DNA from: JANNBN01 sp031385545
GTDB taxonomy: Bacteria; Actinomycetota; Acidimicrobiia; Acidimicrobiales; JANYDT01
Length of the DNA stretch: 64,000 nt
Assembly: GCA_031385545.1 (NCBI GenBank)
Contig: JANNBN010000125.1
Span: 1 to 64,000 of the forward strand
Direction: 5' to 3'
Shown: piece after piece, positions 1-9,240 of the stretch
Layout: each line of letters starts with the position of its first letter
Position numbering within the stretch: the first letter of the stretch is position 1
Notes under the pieces: model-generated
What the model was told of the DNA's origin: nothing
Databases searched by the model: none
The model's input: the letters and a program-made list of their open reading frames with translations, nothing else
Translations under genes and position numbers: made by a program

Positions 1-435
1 ATCTGTGAAGCCGTGGAACAACTCCACCCCTACCCCTGTTTCATCGAGTTCCGTAACCGCCGATGGCTTGAAGGCGAAGAGCGTGAGCCAACGCTTGAGT
101 TCCTTGAAGATCGGGGCCTACCGTTCGTCTGCGTCGACGAACCGCTGGGTTTCGAGTCGTCCGTCCCACCCATCGTTGCCGCCACCAGCCCGCTTGCGAT
201 CATTCGCTTCCACGGCCACAACACGGAGAACTGGACCAAGCGTGGTATCACCGCGGCCGAGCGTTTTCGTTACAACTACAGCGATGCCGAATTGCACGAG
301 TGGTCTGCGCGCGTACGAACGCTCGCAAGCAACACCGACGAAGTGCACGTGCTGTTCAACAACTGCTGGCAGGACTACGCGGTACGAAACGCCGCCACCA
401 TGCAGGCCCTGCTTGGCGCGCCTACGGTTGACTGA
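1..435 (+). CDS. DUF72 (YecE-like) family protein, 5' partial
   Basis: The reading frame is open from the first base of the window and ends at TGA 433-435, so the N-terminal half lies outside. The visible 144 residues show the C-terminal part of the DUF72/YecE TIM-barrel family: a segment with the core FIEFRNRRWL, a segment ending in FHGHN, and the characteristic VHVLFNNCWQDYAVRNA near the end. The family's biochemical role is not established. Its stop codon overlaps the start of the ligase gene (TGATG, sharing A435), so the two are probably co-transcribed and translationally coupled. Confidence 0.85.
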   Translation: MCEAVEQLHPYPCFIEFRNRRWLEGEEREPTLEFLEDRGLPFVCVDEPLGFESSVPPIVAATSPLAIIRFHGHNTENWTKRGITAAERFRYNYSDAELHEWSARVRTLASNTDEVHVLFNNCWQDYAVRNAATMQALLGAPTVD

Positions 436-1562
436 TGGCAAGTACCCCCGCCTTCGAAAACCTGCCGGTTCGCCCGCCCCTGCTGCCGATGCTCGCGAAG
501 CAGCAGGAGTTGCCAACCGGCCCGGGCTGGATCTACGAACCGAAGTGGGACGGGTTCCGTTCGGTCGTGTTCCGCAGCGGAGACGAGATCATGCTGGGCA
601 GCCGCAACGACAAGCCGCTCACCCGCTACTTCCCTGAGGTCGCCCGGGCATTGCTTGAGGTGCTTCCACAACGCTGTGTCGTCGACACCGAGATTGTCAT
701 CGTCGGCCCTGACGGTGTGCTGGATTTTGACGGTTTGCAGCAACGCATCCACCCCGCCGATTCGCGCGTCAAGATGCTCGCCGAGAAGACACCGGCCAGC
801 ATTGTCCTGTTCGATGTACTTGCGGTCGGCGACGACAACTTGTTGTCGGTCCCGTTCGCCGAGCGCCGTGAGCGGCTCGCCTCGTTGCTGGCCGGCCAGC
901 ACCCATCCGTGTTCGTGACACCGGCAACAACCGACCCGGCTGTTGCTGCGAGATGGTTCGACGAGTTCGAAGGGGCCGGCTGCGACGGGCTCATCGCGAA
1001 GCGTGCCGAACTGCCATACACGCCGGACAAGCGCCTGATGGTGAAGGTGAAACACCAGCGCACGGCCGACTGTGTGGTTGCAGGGTTCCGTTGGCACAAG
1101 AACTCCACCGACGACAAACGGCTCGTGGGCTCGCTGTTGCTCGGCATCTACGACGCGTCCGGCCATCTGAATCATGTCGGCGTCACGGCCAGCTTCACTG
1201 ATCAGCGGCGCCACGAATTGGTCAGCGAACTGCAGCCCTACGTCGCCGACGCCGACGACCTCGTGCAGCATCCATGGGGCGAGTGGATTCTCGCTGAGCA
1301 GTCGGCGGCCGCAGCGGGCCAGCGCCTGACGACTGGCGGCAGCCGGTGGTCGGTCGGCAAAGATCTGTCGTTCGTGCCGCTGCGGGCGGAACTCGTTTGT
1401 GAAGTGAAGTATGCACACTTACAGGGTGACCGCATCCGACACGCTGCCACCTTCGGAAGATGGCGCCCCGATCGCACACCGCAAAGCTGCACCTACGAGC
1501 AGCTGGAAACCGCAGAACCCAACACGTTCGTCAACGTGATGGGGTCAAGAACCGACACCTGA
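435..1562 (+). CDS. ligC: ATP-dependent DNA ligase, LigC type
   Basis: A 375-residue stand-alone ATP-dependent ligase. The nucleotidyltransferase core comes first: motif I EPKWDGFR with the predicted AMP-accepting Lys37, then VDTEIV, LFDVLA, DGLIAKR and motif V (MVKVKH). An OB-fold domain follows (about 215-350). It lacks the polymerase and phosphoesterase domains of LigD, and its length and layout fit mycobacterial LigC, a back-up repair ligase. The start overlaps the stop of the upstream DUF72 gene. Its last 18 nt overlap the convergent aarF-like gene. High confidence for the activity; LigC rather than another small ligase is inferred from length and domain content. Confidence 0.9.
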   Translation: MASTPAFENLPVRPPLLPMLAKQQELPTGPGWIYEPKWDGFRSVVFRSGDEIMLGSRNDKPLTRYFPEVARALLEVLPQRCVVDTEIVIVGPDGVLDFDGLQQRIHPADSRVKMLAEKTPASIVLFDVLAVGDDNLLSVPFAERRERLASLLAGQHPSVFVTPATTDPAVAARWFDEFEGAGCDGLIAKRAELPYTPDKRLMVKVKHQRTADCVVAGFRWHKNSTDDKRLVGSLLLGIYDASGHLNHVGVTASFTDQRRHELVSELQPYVADADDLVQHPWGEWILAEQSAAAAGQRLTTGGSRWSVGKDLSFVPLRAELVCEVKYAHLQGDRIRHAATFGRWRPDRTPQSCTYEQLETAEPNTFVNVMGSRTDT

Positions 1563-3059
1563 ACGCCCCGCCAGCCATTGGTGTTCCATTGCACCCAGTG
1601 CACTGGAAGGCGCCGCATCGGTCCACGGCCACAGTTCATCGGAGATGGCACGCCAGTTGGCGGTGCCTTCGAGCCCGGCGAGCACGGCGTTCAACCCCCA
1701 TTGAATGCGGTTCAGCACCACAAACGCCGGTGGCAGGTTGAACCACTTCATCTTTTCGGTGTGTTCGCCGTTGGGGTCGAACGTGCGCTTCAGCGCTTCC
1801 CGTGCGTATTCGGTGGTGTAGGTGAACGGCTTGTGTTCCATCACCGGGTGGTAGAAGTAGCCGAAATAGTCCATCAGCTCTTCGGTGGTGAACGGGGCAC
1901 CGGGAACAAGCAACCCGGCCTGTTCCACCGCTGCCCGGTACGCCACCGGATTCGGTTCGGTGACCTGATAGCGGATCATGGTCCAGAACGTATCCATCTC
2001 GGCGTCGGTGAACTCCTTGACCAACCCGAAGTCGAGGAAGACCACGCGAATGCCGAGCGGGCCGCCAAGCTCGAACAGGTAGTTGCCCGGGTGCGGGTCG
2101 CCGTTGAACAGATGATGGCGGTTGAAGCTGCGGAAAACGAACCGATAGATCGTCTCGGCGGCGAGATTGCGTTGTTCCTGCGTCCATGACACGGTCTGGT
2201 CGAACCGGACACCGGTACTCAGCTCGGTCGTCAGCACGCGTGCAGTCGAATACTCATCGACCACGGCCGGCACGACAATGGTGGGATGGCCGTCGTAGAG
2301 GGCGTGGAACCGACGTTGGCGGGTTGCCTCAAGTTCGTAGTCCAACTCCTCGGACACGCGGGCCTTGAGCTCGGTGACGAACGGACCGATCTCTAGTCCT
2401 TTGAACACGAGACCCAGCATCTGGGTGAGCAGTGCGGTGTTGGACAGGTCCGCAGAAATTGCCTTTTCCACACCGGGGTACTGCACCTTCACAGCAACCC
2501 GACGGCCATCACGCAGCGTTGCTGCGTGTACCTGGCCGATCGAGGCCGATGCGAGCGGAACCGGGTTCCACGATGCGAACACCGCACTTGGGTGCGCACC
2601 GAGTTCAGCCTCGATGACACCCGCTGCCAGCTCCGCGCTCATCGGTGGAGCGTCGCTCTGCAGCGTGGCCAACTGAGCGCGCATGTGCTCGGGGAACCCG
2701 TCGTTGACGAAGCTTGCCATCTGCCCAAGCTTCATGAGGACACCCTTCATGTTGCCGAGTGCCTCGGTAACCTGCTCAGCCGACTTCAGCTCGTAGGCCT
2801 TGTCGAGCTGTACCTTTTTTTCGTCGGATGCCACAGCCCGTCGTACCTGGTGAACGGCGTAACCGGCCCCGGTCTCAGCGCCGAAGCGAACCAGTTCGGC
2901 GGTGCGCGTTGCACGGTGGGTGTTGGGGAGTGCACCGACGGCACCCGGTCCGCCGCGGCGGAAGAGGCGACCGGTCGAGACCCATCGGCCGATGGCTGCG
3001 GCAATGACCGTGACGGCGAGCGCCTGGATCTGTCGGTGTGACGGTGTGGGGACGTCCAT
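1545..3059 (-). CDS. ABC1/AarF/UbiB family atypical kinase
   Basis: A 504-residue member of the ABC1 (UbiB/ADCK) family of atypical protein-kinase-like ATPases, linked in other organisms to isoprenoid quinone and lipid metabolism. Family marks are visible in order: the KxGQ motif at 110-113 (KLGQ), the Ala-rich nucleotide loop PLASASIGQVHAA at 168-180, Lys191 in VKVQYPG, GDPHPGN at 320-326 and the metal-binding DFG at 343-345. A hydrophobic stretch at residues 12-24 could associate with membrane. It is convergent with the ligase gene and overlaps it by 18 nt. The substrate is unknown. Confidence 0.9.
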   Translation of the reverse strand: MDVPTPSHRQIQALAVTVIAAAIGRWVSTGRLFRRGGPGAVGALPNTHRATRTAELVRFGAETGAGYAVHQVRRAVASDEKKVQLDKAYELKSAEQVTEALGNMKGVLMKLGQMASFVNDGFPEHMRAQLATLQSDAPPMSAELAAGVIEAELGAHPSAVFASWNPVPLASASIGQVHAATLRDGRRVAVKVQYPGVEKAISADLSNTALLTQMLGLVFKGLEIGPFVTELKARVSEELDYELEATRQRRFHALYDGHPTIVVPAVVDEYSTARVLTTELSTGVRFDQTVSWTQEQRNLAAETIYRFVFRSFNRHHLFNGDPHPGNYLFELGGPLGIRVVFLDFGLVKEFTDAEMDTFWTMIRYQVTEPNPVAYRAAVEQAGLLVPGAPFTTEELMDYFGYFYHPVMEHKPFTYTTEYAREALKRTFDPNGEHTEKMKWFNLPPAFVVLNRIQWGLNAVLAGLEGTANWRAISDELWPWTDAAPSSALGAMEHQWLAGRSGVGS

Positions 3060-3104
3060 GAGCGCCTGACGTCTGGGTGTTGGCGAATCGGTTGGCGGTG
3101 AGTT

Positions 3105-3130
3105 CGGGGTTGTCGGGGTTGTCGGGGAGG
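3105..3130. repeat. Short tandem repeat between aarF-like and SDR genes
   Basis: Two exact 9-bp units (cggggttgt at 3105-3113 and 3114-3122) followed by a partial third unit fill most of the gap just downstream of the SDR stop codon. No hairpin is obvious. Confidence 0.6.
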
Positions 3131-4027
3131 TTAGGCCCCAAATGCCTTCATCAGCGCGCTGAGTTCATCGCCTGGGCCGCGAGGGATGGTGTAGCCCTCA
3201 GTGTCGCGGATCTGCTCGAAGTGGTCTCGGACGTGTTCGAGGGAGAGCTCGGGGTTGAAGTACCCCTCGGTCATGCCGATGAAGAACCGTGCGACCCGAC
3301 CACCGGCGGCGGAGTAGACCTCGCCGCTGACCGGACAGTCCTCGTGAGCCAGCCAGGCAACCACGGGCGACACGAACTTGGGGTCCAACTTCTCTGCCGC
3401 GGCCCCGAGGAGGTCTTCGGTCATACGTGTGCGTGCGATTGGGGCAAGCGCGTTGACCTTGATGTTGTATTTCGCTCCCTCAGCGGCAAGGACACGGCTG
3501 AAACCGACGAGGCCCATTTTGGCTGCGCCGTAATTGGCCTGGCCGAAATTGCCAAGGATGCCGGAGTTGGACGAGGTGTTGATGACCCGGCCATAGCCCT
3601 GCTCGCGCATGGTCGGCCATGCCGCACGGGTGACGTTGAATGCACCTTTGAGATGGACGTCGAGAACGGCATCGACCATGTCGGGGGTCATGTTGTGGAA
3701 CGTCTTGTCGCGGAGGATGCCGGCGTTATTGATGACGATGTCGACCCGGCCGAAGGCGTCGAGAGCTGTTTGGACAATGCCCTGGCCCCCCTCGGGAGTT
3801 GACACCGAGTGAGGATCGGCAACCGCGACACCACCCAGGTCGGTGATCTCTTTCACCACCTTCGCTGCCGGCCCGTCGGATGCTCCGCTTCCGTCGACCG
3901 ATCCACCCAGGTCGTTAACCACGATCTGGGCCCCACGCGAGGCCAGGAGCAACGCATGCTCGCGACCGAGGCCACCGCCTGCTCCGGTGATGACTGCAAC
4001 GCGGTTTTCGAACGACAGCTGGGACAC
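3131..4027 (-). CDS. SDR dehydrogenase, MFE-2-like 3-hydroxyacyl-CoA dehydrogenase type
   Basis: Predicted NAD(P)-dependent short-chain dehydrogenase of 298 residues. The GTG start at 4027 is chosen because AGGAG lies 6 nt upstream on the minus strand; an upstream in-frame start at 4129 has no such support. TGAGGGLG at 14-21 binds the cofactor, NNAG is at 100-103, and the Ser-Tyr-Lys triad is seen as the NTSSNSG segment with Y166 and K170. The long variable loop (residues about 40-75) and the C-terminal tail ending ELSALMKAFGA resemble the dehydrogenase domain of peroxisomal multifunctional enzyme 2, which oxidises 3-hydroxyacyl-CoA. The fatty-acid role is inference from that likeness. Confidence 0.85.
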   Translation of the reverse strand: MSQLSFENRVAVITGAGGGLGREHALLLASRGAQIVVNDLGGSVDGSGASDGPAAKVVKEITDLGGVAVADPHSVSTPEGGQGIVQTALDAFGRVDIVINNAGILRDKTFHNMTPDMVDAVLDVHLKGAFNVTRAAWPTMREQGYGRVINTSSNSGILGNFGQANYGAAKMGLVGFSRVLAAEGAKYNIKVNALAPIARTRMTEDLLGAAAEKLDPKFVSPVVAWLAHEDCPVSGEVYSAAGGRVARFFIGMTEGYFNPELSLEHVRDHFEQIRDTEGYTIPRGPGDELSALMKAFGA

Positions 4028-4181
4028 AGCGGGCTCCTGAAGAGTGATCTCGGTGAGGGGAACACGAAACACTACGTGGCGACCGGACACATCACGAAAA
4101 GTCCCGGCCGGAACTGACGCTCGGTTCACTATTTGCTGGCCCCCTCAAGGGGTTTCACAATTCCTCCGATGTTCACCTCAG

Positions 4182-4982
4182 ATGGCCACGCTGAACCCTC
4201 TCGTCTCGCATCGCGCCCCAGCGCGAGCCGAAGATTTCTCCGGCGCGTTGTTCGACGAGCGGCGGCTGACCACGGTTGCGTTGACGGTGGTCATACCCAT
4301 GTACAACGAGTCCGGCCGCCTGGCCACGGCTTTGCAGGTGCTCGCAGGGTCTGTCCTGAACAGGGCTGACGTTCAGCTGATGTTCGTCGACGACGGGTCG
4401 TCCGACGGGTCGGCCGAGACAGCGCTTATGGTCGCCAACGGGCTTGCGTTCGTCCGGCCGATCGAAGTTGTGGTGGACCGACAGAACCGCGGGAAAGGTG
4501 CTGCCGTGCGGCGCGGTGTGCTGCAGGCGGTCGAACAGCATCCGCGATACGTGGCTTTCATCGACGCCGACCTTTCACTCGATCCGGCTGTGCTTGATTG
4601 TGCTGTCAAGCGCTTGGTTGCCGACCAGGCATCGGTCGTGGTCGGTAACCGGATCGTTGATCGGTCGCACCAGCCTCGGCTCCGCCGTGCCGTGAGTTTG
4701 GCCTTCAAACAGCTTGCGGGCTGGATCGCACCGACCGGGGTGGCTGACACGCAGTGCGCCTGCAAAGTGTTCACCTGCGAAGCAGCCGAGCAACTCTTCG
4801 AACCCCTCCAGACGGACGGCTTCGCGTTCGACGTCGAAATCTTGTTGCGCGCCCGTCGTGAAGGTCTGCGGGTCGTCGAGATGGATGTGCAATGGCGTCA
4901 CACCGATGGTTCGCGGGTCAACCCGGTTACGGAGGCGTACCGGATGACCCGCGATGTGCTCCGGATCCGCCGCCTGCTTTGA
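4182..4982 (+). CDS. Family 2 glycosyltransferase, dolichyl-phosphate-sugar synthase like
   Basis: A 266-residue GT-A glycosyltransferase with no transmembrane segments. Seen directly: VVIPMYNES at 36-44, DDGSSDGS at 70-77, NRGKGAAVRRG at 102-112 and the metal-binding DAD at 128-130, all typical of the DPM1/DPG-synthase group that loads a sugar onto a polyprenyl phosphate. The ATG at 4182 begins 41 residues before the first motif; a longer in-frame start at 4044 would overlap the SDR promoter region. It precedes the acyltransferase-3 gene by 95 nt, so both may serve envelope glycan or glycolipid assembly. Donor and acceptor cannot be read from sequence. Confidence 0.85.
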   Translation: MATLNPLVSHRAPARAEDFSGALFDERRLTTVALTVVIPMYNESGRLATALQVLAGSVLNRADVQLMFVDDGSSDGSAETALMVANGLAFVRPIEVVVDRQNRGKGAAVRRGVLQAVEQHPRYVAFIDADLSLDPAVLDCAVKRLVADQASVVVGNRIVDRSHQPRLRRAVSLAFKQLAGWIAPTGVADTQCACKVFTCEAAEQLFEPLQTDGFAFDVEILLRARREGLRVVEMDVQWRHTDGSRVNPVTEAYRMTRDVLRIRRLL

Positions 4983-5077
4983 CTCGGGTCCGCTTCCGAC
5001 AGTTCCGACGTTGACCGCAACCGGCGTCGGCTCGGAGCGCATCTGGCTGCGGACCCCATCCATGGCAGAGTTGACGC

Positions 5078-6241
5078 ATGGTCGTCGAAGAGCCCGGCGG
5101 TGGTCCGGTGCAGCACGATCCGTTCCTCGAACTGTTGCGCAACGTATCGGTGCTGCGGGTGGTTCTGCTGCATCTTGTGCTTCGTCCGCCCTTGCTATAT
5201 CTCCCGTGGATCCAGTGGGTGTACCCCGGCATGCCCGAGATCTTCTTCGTGTCAGGCGCGCTCGCGGCAGTATCGACCAGCCGCAGAGGGCCGATGGCGG
5301 TGATGATCCGTCGGACCCGCCGAGTCCTGCTGCCGTACTCGGTGTACGCCGTTGTGGCGCTGGTCGCGATGGCGGTCACCGACCGACGGTCATCGGCGGC
5401 CGGTGCAACGTTGTCAGCTCGCAACGTGCTGTCGTTCGTCGTCCCGCTGGCCCAGCCCACCGGCTCGCCGACCAGAGCGATCCTTTGGAGCCATCTCTGG
5501 TTCGTGACCGTCTTTCTGTGGTTGGTGCTGCTCACCCCGGTGCTCATCCAGCTCGCCGCCCGGTTCGGCCTGGCTGTTGCTGCGCTTCCTTTGCTGACTG
5601 TGGCCGTCGCAGTGTTCGGCCGTCAGAAGCTGCATTGGAACGTGCCTTCTGAAGTCGGCCTGATCGGCCAGTTCGGCACCTACTTCGTACTCGGACTGCT
5701 GTCGACGAGGGGACTTCTCAACCGGCGTTCGGCGGGCCGTCCTCGCAAGCCGGGGTCTGCTCCGGAAAGCGATGCTCGATTCTGCAGCCGGGTCTCGGTG
5801 CGCTGGTTGCTAGTCGCCGCGAGCTGCTTCGTGGTTGGCATCGCAGTCGCAACACTGATCGAGCCGATCAGTCGCAAACACCCTCCCGAGTTGTACAGCA
5901 GCAGGACGGCCTATCTCTTCGTCGGCCTTGCCTGGCTGGCGGTTGCACTTGCTTTCCACGAGCCGCTTGGCAACTGGACGCTGCGTCACCCGAGCAGGTT
6001 GCTGCATGCATGCACCCGACGCACGTTCACGCTGTACCTGTGGGGCCTTCCCGCAGACTCCATCGGTGTCGCGGTTGCGAAGCATCTCCTCCCGAACCGA
6101 TGGGTTGCAGTGCCGGCCTACGTCGTGGTGTCGCTCATGGCGCTCGGAGCGGCTGTCCTTGCGGTCGGATGGGTCGAAGATGTGAGCGCCGGCCGCCGCC
6201 CGCAGCTGCTCCCGATCAATTTCAGGGAACCGGCAACCTGA
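5078..6241 (+). CDS. Acyltransferase family 3 integral membrane protein
   Basis: A 387-residue polytopic membrane protein with about ten hydrophobic segments. The N-terminal LRNVSVLRVVLLH, a short loop, and the segment LWFVTVFLWLVLLTPVLI fit the acyltransferase-3 (OafA/YrhL-like) family, which moves O-acetyl or other acyl groups onto extracellular glycans and lipids. A charged loop near residues 210-235 separates the two membrane halves. It follows the glycosyltransferase on the same strand, consistent with modification of the same product. The 12-mer ccgacgttgacc occurs on both sides of the gene (5005-5016 and 6284-6295). Confidence 0.75.
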   Translation: MVVEEPGGGPVQHDPFLELLRNVSVLRVVLLHLVLRPPLLYLPWIQWVYPGMPEIFFVSGALAAVSTSRRGPMAVMIRRTRRVLLPYSVYAVVALVAMAVTDRRSSAAGATLSARNVLSFVVPLAQPTGSPTRAILWSHLWFVTVFLWLVLLTPVLIQLAARFGLAVAALPLLTVAVAVFGRQKLHWNVPSEVGLIGQFGTYFVLGLLSTRGLLNRRSAGRPRKPGSAPESDARFCSRVSVRWLLVAASCFVVGIAVATLIEPISRKHPPELYSSRTAYLFVGLAWLAVALAFHEPLGNWTLRHPSRLLHACTRRTFTLYLWGLPADSIGVAVAKHLLPNRWVAVPAYVVVSLMALGAAVLAVGWVEDVSAGRRPQLLPINFREPAT

Positions 6242-6253
6242 GCAGCCACGTCT

Positions 6254-6297
6254 GACTCACCGCGACGTCGACCGCGACTCACCCCGACGTTGACCCC
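6254..6297 (+). repeat. Two tandem 22-bp units
   Basis: gactcaccgcgacgtcgacc starts the first unit (6254-6275) and gactcaccccgacgttgacc the second (6276-6297), differing at a few positions. They lie between the acyltransferase stop and the next promoter. No stem-loop is obvious. Confidence 0.7.
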
Positions 6298-6358
6298 GAA
6301 GACGCACAGTGAACACATTTCATATGTGGGTGTGGAGCGCTAGAGAAAAGGCTAACGG

Positions 6359-6364
6359 TAGGGT
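6359..6364 (+). promoter_or_regulatory. -10 element, leaderless start of secreted protein gene
   Basis: TAGGGT lies 5 nt before the ATG at 6370, the spacing expected if transcription begins at or next to the start codon. No Shine-Dalgarno sequence is present. Confidence 0.5.
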
Positions 6365-6369
6365 GTCTG

Positions 6370-7692
6370 ATGAATTATTTTGCGGATCTCAAGGGCGATC
6401 GGAGGCATCGCGGTGCCAGTCGACCTTCGTGGCGAGTTGCGGCAGTTGCCGCCGCAACACTCGCCTGTTTCGGCGCTCTCGTCCCTGCCGCAAATGCAGC
6501 ACCCGCCGTGCCGCGCTTCCTCCCGGCCAAGGTTCCAGCTGGGTATTCGTATTCGGATTTCATCGACCGCACCTCGCCATCGTCCTCCATCCGCTACATG
6601 CGGTATTTGCGCAATGGCGCCAACACGGCAGCGGCGATCATCTTCGCTGAACCGTCGCAAAAGGCCGACTGGGATTCGTTCGCCCGGGTCTTGAAGTCGG
6701 CTGGGTACAAGGCAACCAAGGTCAAGACGTTCGTGGCCTACACCACAACGATCGACGGAGTTCGCTCGTACTACTGGTTCGAGAAGAACCGCCTTGTCAC
6801 GTCTCGCAGCGTCAACGTGCCCGCAAAGGTGCACGTCGCCATGAACGCAAACGTGGTGGTCTCCAAGCTGCCGGACGCCTCGTTCGGACTGAAGCGCGAG
6901 CCTGCTGGCATGGGAACGGTATACGCCGGCTCGGCTGCAGTACTGATCGGCAGCTACTCGCGGATCTACTGGTCCGATCAGCAGGACAATGAACTCACGC
7001 TCGATGTGTCTTCGGTCGACCGGCGGGCGTTCGAGATCTATCTGCTGTCGCCGTTCGTCACCTACGGCACCACAACGGTAAAAGGTAAGCCCGCTTACGT
7101 CATTGAAGATGACGACTTCACCGAGGTCTGGTGGGAGGAGCAACCCGGGCTGTTGGTCGAAGTCTCCGCAGACGACCTCACCGCTGCCGCGTTGGTGGAA
7201 ATTGCGGACAGCCTGGCTGCGGCCGACGAAGCAACCTGGCAGACGTTCGTGAAAACCCCAACGGCCTCGGGCGGGTCCTCCGGCGGTGGTAGCGGTATCG
7301 GTGCACCCTCGGACACCATCGTCGGGGCCGGTATGGCCGACGGTGTCCCATGGACCGCCAAGATCGGTGCGAATGCAAGCTGCCTGGTGTTCACCATCTC
7401 GGGACAGCCGGCCCAGGCGTGCGTCAAAGCGCCGAATTCATTCGGCTGGAACACGCTCAATATCGGCGCCAAGACGTTCGCAGTCGGGGTCACAGCCGCC
7501 AACGTCGCAACGGTCGTGGCGAAGTCCGCTGCTGGCGTGGAGATCATACGAGCTGCCGTCGGGCCGGTTGCCAACCAACCGGTCCTGCGACTCTTCGTGA
7601 TCGTCCTTCCGCCAGGGACGACCGGTGCGGTTGTCTCGGGTCTCGACGCGGCAGGAGCCGAGGCGTTCCCCGCAATTCCCGCTGGAGCCTGA
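6370..7692 (+). CDS. Secreted protein of unknown function
   Basis: A 440-residue protein I do not recognise. The N-terminus is basic (RRHRGASRPSWR) and is followed by the hydrophobic run VAAVAAATLACFGALVPA and ANA-A, a good Sec signal peptide cut near residue 43. The mature part has two regions: residues 44-290 rich in Tyr and Trp with mixed beta character, then a Gly/Ser linker (about 297-310) and a beta-rich Ala/Val domain. No membrane anchor, lipobox or catalytic motif is visible. It appears leaderless. Function is not assignable. Confidence 0.75.
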   Translation: MNYFADLKGDRRHRGASRPSWRVAAVAAATLACFGALVPAANAAPAVPRFLPAKVPAGYSYSDFIDRTSPSSSIRYMRYLRNGANTAAAIIFAEPSQKADWDSFARVLKSAGYKATKVKTFVAYTTTIDGVRSYYWFEKNRLVTSRSVNVPAKVHVAMNANVVVSKLPDASFGLKREPAGMGTVYAGSAAVLIGSYSRIYWSDQQDNELTLDVSSVDRRAFEIYLLSPFVTYGTTTVKGKPAYVIEDDDFTEVWWEEQPGLLVEVSADDLTAAALVEIADSLAAADEATWQTFVKTPTASGGSSGGGSGIGAPSDTIVGAGMADGVPWTAKIGANASCLVFTISGQPAQACVKAPNSFGWNTLNIGAKTFAVGVTAANVATVVAKSAAGVEIIRAAVGPVANQPVLRLFVIVLPPGTTGAVVSGLDAAGAEAFPAIPAGA

Positions 7693-7701
7693 TTCGGTTC
7701 T

Positions 7702-8913
7702 TCAACGGCCGGTGCGGGCTTCGGCCCAGGTCTTGCCCTTCTCCACGTCGATGTCGTGGGGCAGGCCCAGCGCTCGTTCGGCAACGATGTTGCGCTGCAC
7801 GGCCCAGGTGCCACCGCCGATGGTGAGGGCGGGCGAGAAGAGGAACCCGTAATACCAGATGGGGTCGACGTCGGGCATGCCGCCGTTCTTCACCTCGGTC
7901 GGTGCGCCCGTCCACGGCAGTTTGCCCGGGGGTCCTGCGCCTTCGAGCATGGTGTGGGTGCCGGCCAGGGCCTGCGCGGTTTCCATCACGTGCTGGCCGT
8001 GCTCGTCCGCGTACAGCTTCTGCACGCTCGCTTCCGCCCCTGGCTCTCGTCCTGCGAGGCGCGAGGTGAGCGTTCGCAACCGCATCAGTCGCAGCGTCTC
8101 AGCCTCGATGTAGAGCTTCGCCAGGCGATCGCGCAGATGAGGATCCGCCGTGCCCCCGTTCGCCCTGACGAGGTCGATGAGGTCGTGCGCCGATGGGCCC
8201 GTTCCCCACAGCGAACCGGAACCCGACAGGCTGACGCGCTCGTTGCCGAGCGTGACCTTGGCCAGCCGCCACCCGTCGTTCTCCTGACCCACGAGGTACT
8301 CCGCCGGAAGGTGCACGTCGTCGAAAAACACCTGGTTGAAGCTGTGCGCCTTGGTCATGTCGATGACCGGCTGCATGGTGATGCCTGGTAGATCCATCGG
8401 GCAGATGAAATAGCTGATGCCCCGATGCTTCGACGCGTCGGTATTGGTACGCGCGATGAGTATTCCGTATTTCGAGTGGTGCCCGCCAGAGGTCCAGATC
8501 TTGGACCCGTTGACGATGTAGTTGTCGCCATCTCGCACCGCTCGGGTGGACAGGCTTGCAAGATCGGAACCCGAATCGGGCTCGGAGAACAGCTGACACC
8601 AGAAGTCTTCTCCCGACAGGATGCGCATCAGGAACCGGTCCTTCTGTTCCTGCGTTCCGGCCAACAGGATTGTGGGGCCGGCCCACCCGATTCCGATCGC
8701 GTTCGACGGCCGACGCACCTGCGCACGATGCAGTTCGTCGTCGATGATCAGCTGATGGATGGGATCAGCCGCAAGCCCCCACGGCTGCGGCCAGTGCGGA
8801 GCGACGTAACCAGCCTCCGCCAACTGACGGCCCGCAGGGTTCGGGTTGGCCGCCAGCCACTCCCGAACGGCGAGGCGGCGCGGGTCGTTCTCGGATGGGA
8901 GGTCGAAGTCCAT
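7702..8913 (-). CDS. Acyl-CoA dehydrogenase
   Basis: A 403-residue FAD-dependent acyl-CoA dehydrogenase, catalysing alpha-beta desaturation of an acyl-CoA. Seen: the N-terminal helical domain, the central LFSEPDSGSDLASLSTRA (the CxLxEPxSGSD-type flavin/substrate loop), the segment with TSGGHHSKYGIL, and a C-terminal domain with ERVSLSGSGS and IWYYGFLFSPAL. The start at ATG 8913 is preferred over an upstream in-frame start at 9060 because TACGGT (8920-8925) sits 6 nt before it. The substrate chain (fatty acyl, steroid side chain or other) cannot be told from sequence. Confidence 0.9.
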   Translation of the reverse strand: MDFDLPSENDPRRLAVREWLAANPNPAGRQLAEAGYVAPHWPQPWGLAADPIHQLIIDDELHRAQVRRPSNAIGIGWAGPTILLAGTQEQKDRFLMRILSGEDFWCQLFSEPDSGSDLASLSTRAVRDGDNYIVNGSKIWTSGGHHSKYGILIARTNTDASKHRGISYFICPMDLPGITMQPVIDMTKAHSFNQVFFDDVHLPAEYLVGQENDGWRLAKVTLGNERVSLSGSGSLWGTGPSAHDLIDLVRANGGTADPHLRDRLAKLYIEAETLRLMRLRTLTSRLAGREPGAEASVQKLYADEHGQHVMETAQALAGTHTMLEGAGPPGKLPWTGAPTEVKNGGMPDVDPIWYYGFLFSPALTIGGGTWAVQRNIVAERALGLPHDIDVEKGKTWAEARTGR

Positions 8914-8919
8914 CCCTGC

Positions 8920-8925
8920 ACCGTA
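8920..8925 (-). promoter_or_regulatory. -10 element of acyl-CoA dehydrogenase gene
   Basis: TACGGT on the minus strand, 6 nt before ATG 8913; supports a leaderless transcript and the shorter start. Confidence 0.5.
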
Positions 8926-9014
8926 CAGACAGCATCGGAGGCGCCCAAACCCGCGCAGCGTGGTGAGCCAACCTTCCGCGCCGGGATCGACCTTCTCCAA
9001 CGTTGCCCTTCCAG

Positions 9015-9112
9015 CAACCAACCCGGCGAAAACTCGCACCTGCAAGCGCTCCCAACGCAACGTTGGTTGCTATGGAGCGAACGTTGGTTGCGGAAAAGTC
9101 CAAGGTTGGTTG
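9015..9112. repeat. Intergenic cluster of GTTGGTTGC units
   Basis: aacgttggttgc occurs at 9059-9070 and again at 9080-9091 (period 21). A third GTTGGTTG core lies at 9105-9112 and an inverted core (caaccaac) at 9015-9022. The same 12-mer followed by a near copy at the same 21-bp period recurs at 37385-37417. The stretch from 8926 to 9240 holds nothing else I can support. Confidence 0.7.
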
Positions 9113-9240
9113 TGGTGCGCAGGTCGATCTGCCGCTGTTCGCAGACGGTTCAAGCCATTGCAGGCCTCGTGATCGGTTCGAGCGGGTGGAGGCGCGCAAC
9201 GGCTGAGACGACATGCTCGTTCACCGGTAGGGTCGCAGGC

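Noticed and set aside
8425..9240. Plus-strand open frame running through the acyl-CoA dehydrogenase.
   Set aside because: Antisense to a confident gene; translation is Arg/Ser-rich with no motif.
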